Shown here: positions 62,789-64,000 of the stretch, piece by piece | How positions within the stretch are numbered: position 1 is the stretch's first letter | Layout of the letters: each line of letters begins with the position of its first letter | Origin: Bacillus_AD sp047238185 | Lineage (GTDB): Bacteria > Bacillota > Bacilli > Bacillales > DSM-1321 | Assembly: GCF_047238185.1 (NCBI RefSeq) | Contig: NZ_JBDFMI010000003.1 | Location: forward strand, 1 to 64,000 | Length of the DNA stretch: 64,000 nucleotides | Direction: 5' to 3' | Notes under the pieces: model-generated | What the model saw: only the letters and a program-made list of their open reading frames with translations | What the model was told of the DNA's origin: nothing | Databases searched by the model: none | Made by a program: the position numbers and the translations under genes

Positions 62789-62840
62789 CAAAAAAGCTTG
62801 TTTACAAGATTTTTTATTTGAATGAATCTCGTAAACAAGC
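62789..62840 (-). terminator. Terminator
   Basis: GCTTGTTTACAAGATT pairs with AATCTCGTAAACAAGC (one mismatch), followed on the minus strand by six T. It should end transcripts of the gene at 63079 before the exporter operon. The rest of 62841-63078 holds one copy of TTGACAAACTATTAGCTGG near 62973 and no gene. Confidence 0.8.
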
Positions 62841-63078
62841 CATAAGTATGTAAGGAAAAAAGGCTCCTTTATAAAGTCTTAGTCTTGGATAACAGCTCAT
62901 TTAAATATTTTCGACTTTAGGGTAAGCCTTCTTTAAAAACAAATTCCATAATCTAATTATTTAGCGAAATGTTTGACAAACTATTAGCTGGTTTTGTGTA
63001 ATTAACAAAAAAGAACTCTCGACCGACAATCTTAATTGGAATTTTAGAACCATAATGTCTGAAACAAATCTTCAGGTT

Positions 63079-63264
63079 TTATTTATTTCTTAAATATCTA
63101 AACGTACATTCAGTTGTAATTACAGGCAAGACAAACATCATTAATAACGCTGCACCTGTAAAAAAATAATTCTCAATCACAACAGTATTGGTAAACCATT
63201 GTATTAAGAAATGGTACATAAAAAAATTAGCCACTAGATTTACTAGATATAGAAATTTACTCAA
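63079..63264 (-). CDS. Small two-span membrane protein
   Basis: 61 residues from a TTG at 63264 (AAGGAG 9 nt upstream). Two hydrophobic spans (about 5-20 and 32-50) and a basic C-terminus. Unrecognised. Confidence 0.5.
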   Translation of the reverse strand: MSKFLYLVNLVANFFMYHFLIQWFTNTVVIENYFFTGAALLMMFVLPVITTECTFRYLRNK

Positions 63265-63363
63265 TATTGCTTACTCCTTACTACTATTAATTAATTAATT
63301 AAGAATGATTGCACTTAGAATTAATTTTTCGCTATGATTTGTTTGAATCCTTCTTGCGATAAA

Positions 63364-63396
63364 CTGCCCCTTTTGTTTAAGTACATTACTTCACAA
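63364..63396 (-). repeat. 33-bp repeat, short form
   Basis: Minus strand TTGTGAAGTAATGTACTTAA ... AAAAGGGGCAG. Same length and ends as 22941-22973; equals the two outer ends of the longer repeats joined without the hairpin. Confidence 0.65.
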
Positions 63397-63429
63397 AAAT
63401 AAACTACTACCTCTAACTAGGCCAAAGAC

Positions 63430-63618
63430 TCAGTAAATTTTGTAAAAACACCATACAACGAGAAAAATACTCGTTATCCCCCAAACTGTGGTCCCCACTA
63501 TCCACCAAACAGTTTGGATTGTTGAACTTTTCTTCCTTTCTATATTCCTTTTTATAAAAACGTTAACAATAAATCCGATTATGATGAATCCAACAGTTAT
63601 CCCAAGTAATAAATTCAT
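63430..63618 (-). CDS. Small two-span membrane protein
   Basis: 62 residues; AAGGGG lies 7 nt before the ATG. Two spans (about 3-20 and 38-57) with a basic loop KRNIERKKS. Unrecognised; may accompany the gene at 63775 as an immunity-like partner, which is only a guess. Confidence 0.55.
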   Translation of the reverse strand: MNLLLGITVGFIIIGFIVNVFIKRNIERKKSSTIQTVWWIVGTTVWGITSIFLVVWCFYKIY

Positions 63619-63703
63619 TGTTTATCCCCTTTTTTAGTGTGATTGCTAAACTACATCAATTGTAACATTTTGTAAATTTACAACAATCCCTTATTGAACT
63701 ATT

Positions 63704-63772
63704 CTGCCCCTTTAGCTGCATAAGAAAAGACCGCCAAATTGACAGTCTGATCTTCTGCTATTACACTTGTTT
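63704..63772 (-). repeat. Terminator-containing repeat, copy 7
   Basis: Minus strand: hairpin AGACTGTC/GGCGGTCT, TTTTCTTATG, CAGCTAAAGGGGCAG. Follows the stop of the gene at 63775 and may serve as its terminator. No intron. Confidence 0.6.
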
Positions 63773-63774
63773 GA

Positions 63775-64000
63775 TTATTTTCCATCAACTTGAAAATAAG
63801 CAGATGCTTTTCCACCAGTATCTTTTATCTTATTTGCACCATCGACAGGTTTATGTGCATCAGTATATCCTTTTGGATCTTGAAGATACTCTGCAACAGC
63901 TTGATCATCCACTAATAAATTTCCACTATCAATATCCTTAAGTGTTTTTTCTTTTAATGAACCAGCTGCCTTCATGCTTTCCTTAAAGGCTTGTTTTTGA
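63775..64000 (-). CDS. Hypothetical protein, partial at window end
   Basis: The frame is open to the last base of the window (QKQAFKESMKAAGSLKEKTL ... ASAYFQVDGK), so at least 75 residues and the start lies outside. Soluble, charged, helical first, then Gly/Lys rich; unrecognised. An internal ATG at 63975 has no ribosome binding site and is unlikely to be the start. Confidence 0.6.
   Translation of the reverse strand, partial: QKQAFKESMKAAGSLKEKTLKDIDSGNLLVDDQAVAEYLQDPKGYTDAHKPVDGANKIKDTGGKASAYFQVDGK

Noticed and set aside
1..64000. CRISPR arrays, tRNA or rRNA genes
   Set aside because: No regularly spaced direct repeats and no rRNA-like or cloverleaf tRNA sequence was noticed on either strand; a tRNAscan/CRISPR search was not possible here.

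Overview
The window looks like part of a large conjugative plasmid (or an integrated conjugative element) from a low-GC Gram-positive of the Bacillaceae. The grounds are AT-rich DNA, AGGAGG-type ribosome binding sites, long co-directional overlapping genes, lipobox lipoproteins, a Gram-positive type IV secretion set (PrgI, VirB4, TrbL/VirB6, NlpC/P60 hydrolase), and IS21, IS110, IS3, Tn3 and group II intron sequences typical of that group. Species cannot be told from the sequence. No rRNA, tRNA, CRISPR array, relaxase, coupling protein (VirD4) or recognised replication initiator was found.

1-19.5 kb, almost all on the minus strand: one long transfer operon read from about 16 kb down to position 1. 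Its first half encodes conjugation parts: two VirB2/TrbC-like small membrane proteins, a PrgI/VirB3-like protein, a VirB4-N-like membrane protein, the VirB4 ATPase, a VirB6/TrbL-like channel protein and a lytic enzyme fused to NlpC/P60. Its second half encodes, in the canonical order of Tad (Flp) pilus loci, a CpaB/SAF protein, CpaE-like proteins whose P-loops have lost the lysine, a CpaF ATPase, TadB, TadC and small pilin-like proteins. Upstream lie a ParB-HTH-like protein and a NusG (NGN-domain) paralog, a plausible dedicated antiterminator for this operon.

19.5-30.6 kb: two identical 2,186-bp IS21-family elements in opposite orientation, each with its own 6-bp target duplication. Each has broken a recognisable gene: a small protein gene at 22.2/19.9 kb and an XRE repressor gene at 28.2/30.6 kb. 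Between them are a small-protein operon, an OmpR-type two-component system with a secreted repeat peptide, a Tn3-family remnant and a lipoprotein.

30.6-39 kb: an ArsR-like regulator with a membrane HExxH protein, an Lrp/AsnC regulator divergent from a DJ-1/PfpI protein, a double-HTH protein divergent from a tyrosine recombinase across a 609-bp AT-rich gap, a 50-residue putative type I toxin with a sequestered ribosome binding site and a facing antisense promoter, and a decayed flavin oxidoreductase gene.

39-45.2 kb: an ABC exporter with its two-component system, then a polysaccharide deacetylase pseudogene cut by an IS3-family remnant. 45.3-51.1 kb: a helicase/DNA methyltransferase module (SNF2-type helicase, N6-adenine-type methylase, several small proteins). 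51.6-57 kb: an alpha/beta hydrolase, two ORF-deleted group II introns inserted in a family of terminator-containing repeats, a DUF3267-type metalloprotease-like protein and an IS110 transposase. 57-62.7 kb: a second two-component system with a MacAB/YknXYZ-like exporter and a lipoprotein. 63-64 kb: small membrane proteins and a gene running off the end.

The parts most worth follow-up are the hybrid conjugation/Tad operon with its NusG paralog, the shared upstream motif GTAACTGACAG, the helicase/methylase module, the putative type I toxin-antitoxin pair, and the repeats that serve as group II intron landing sites.
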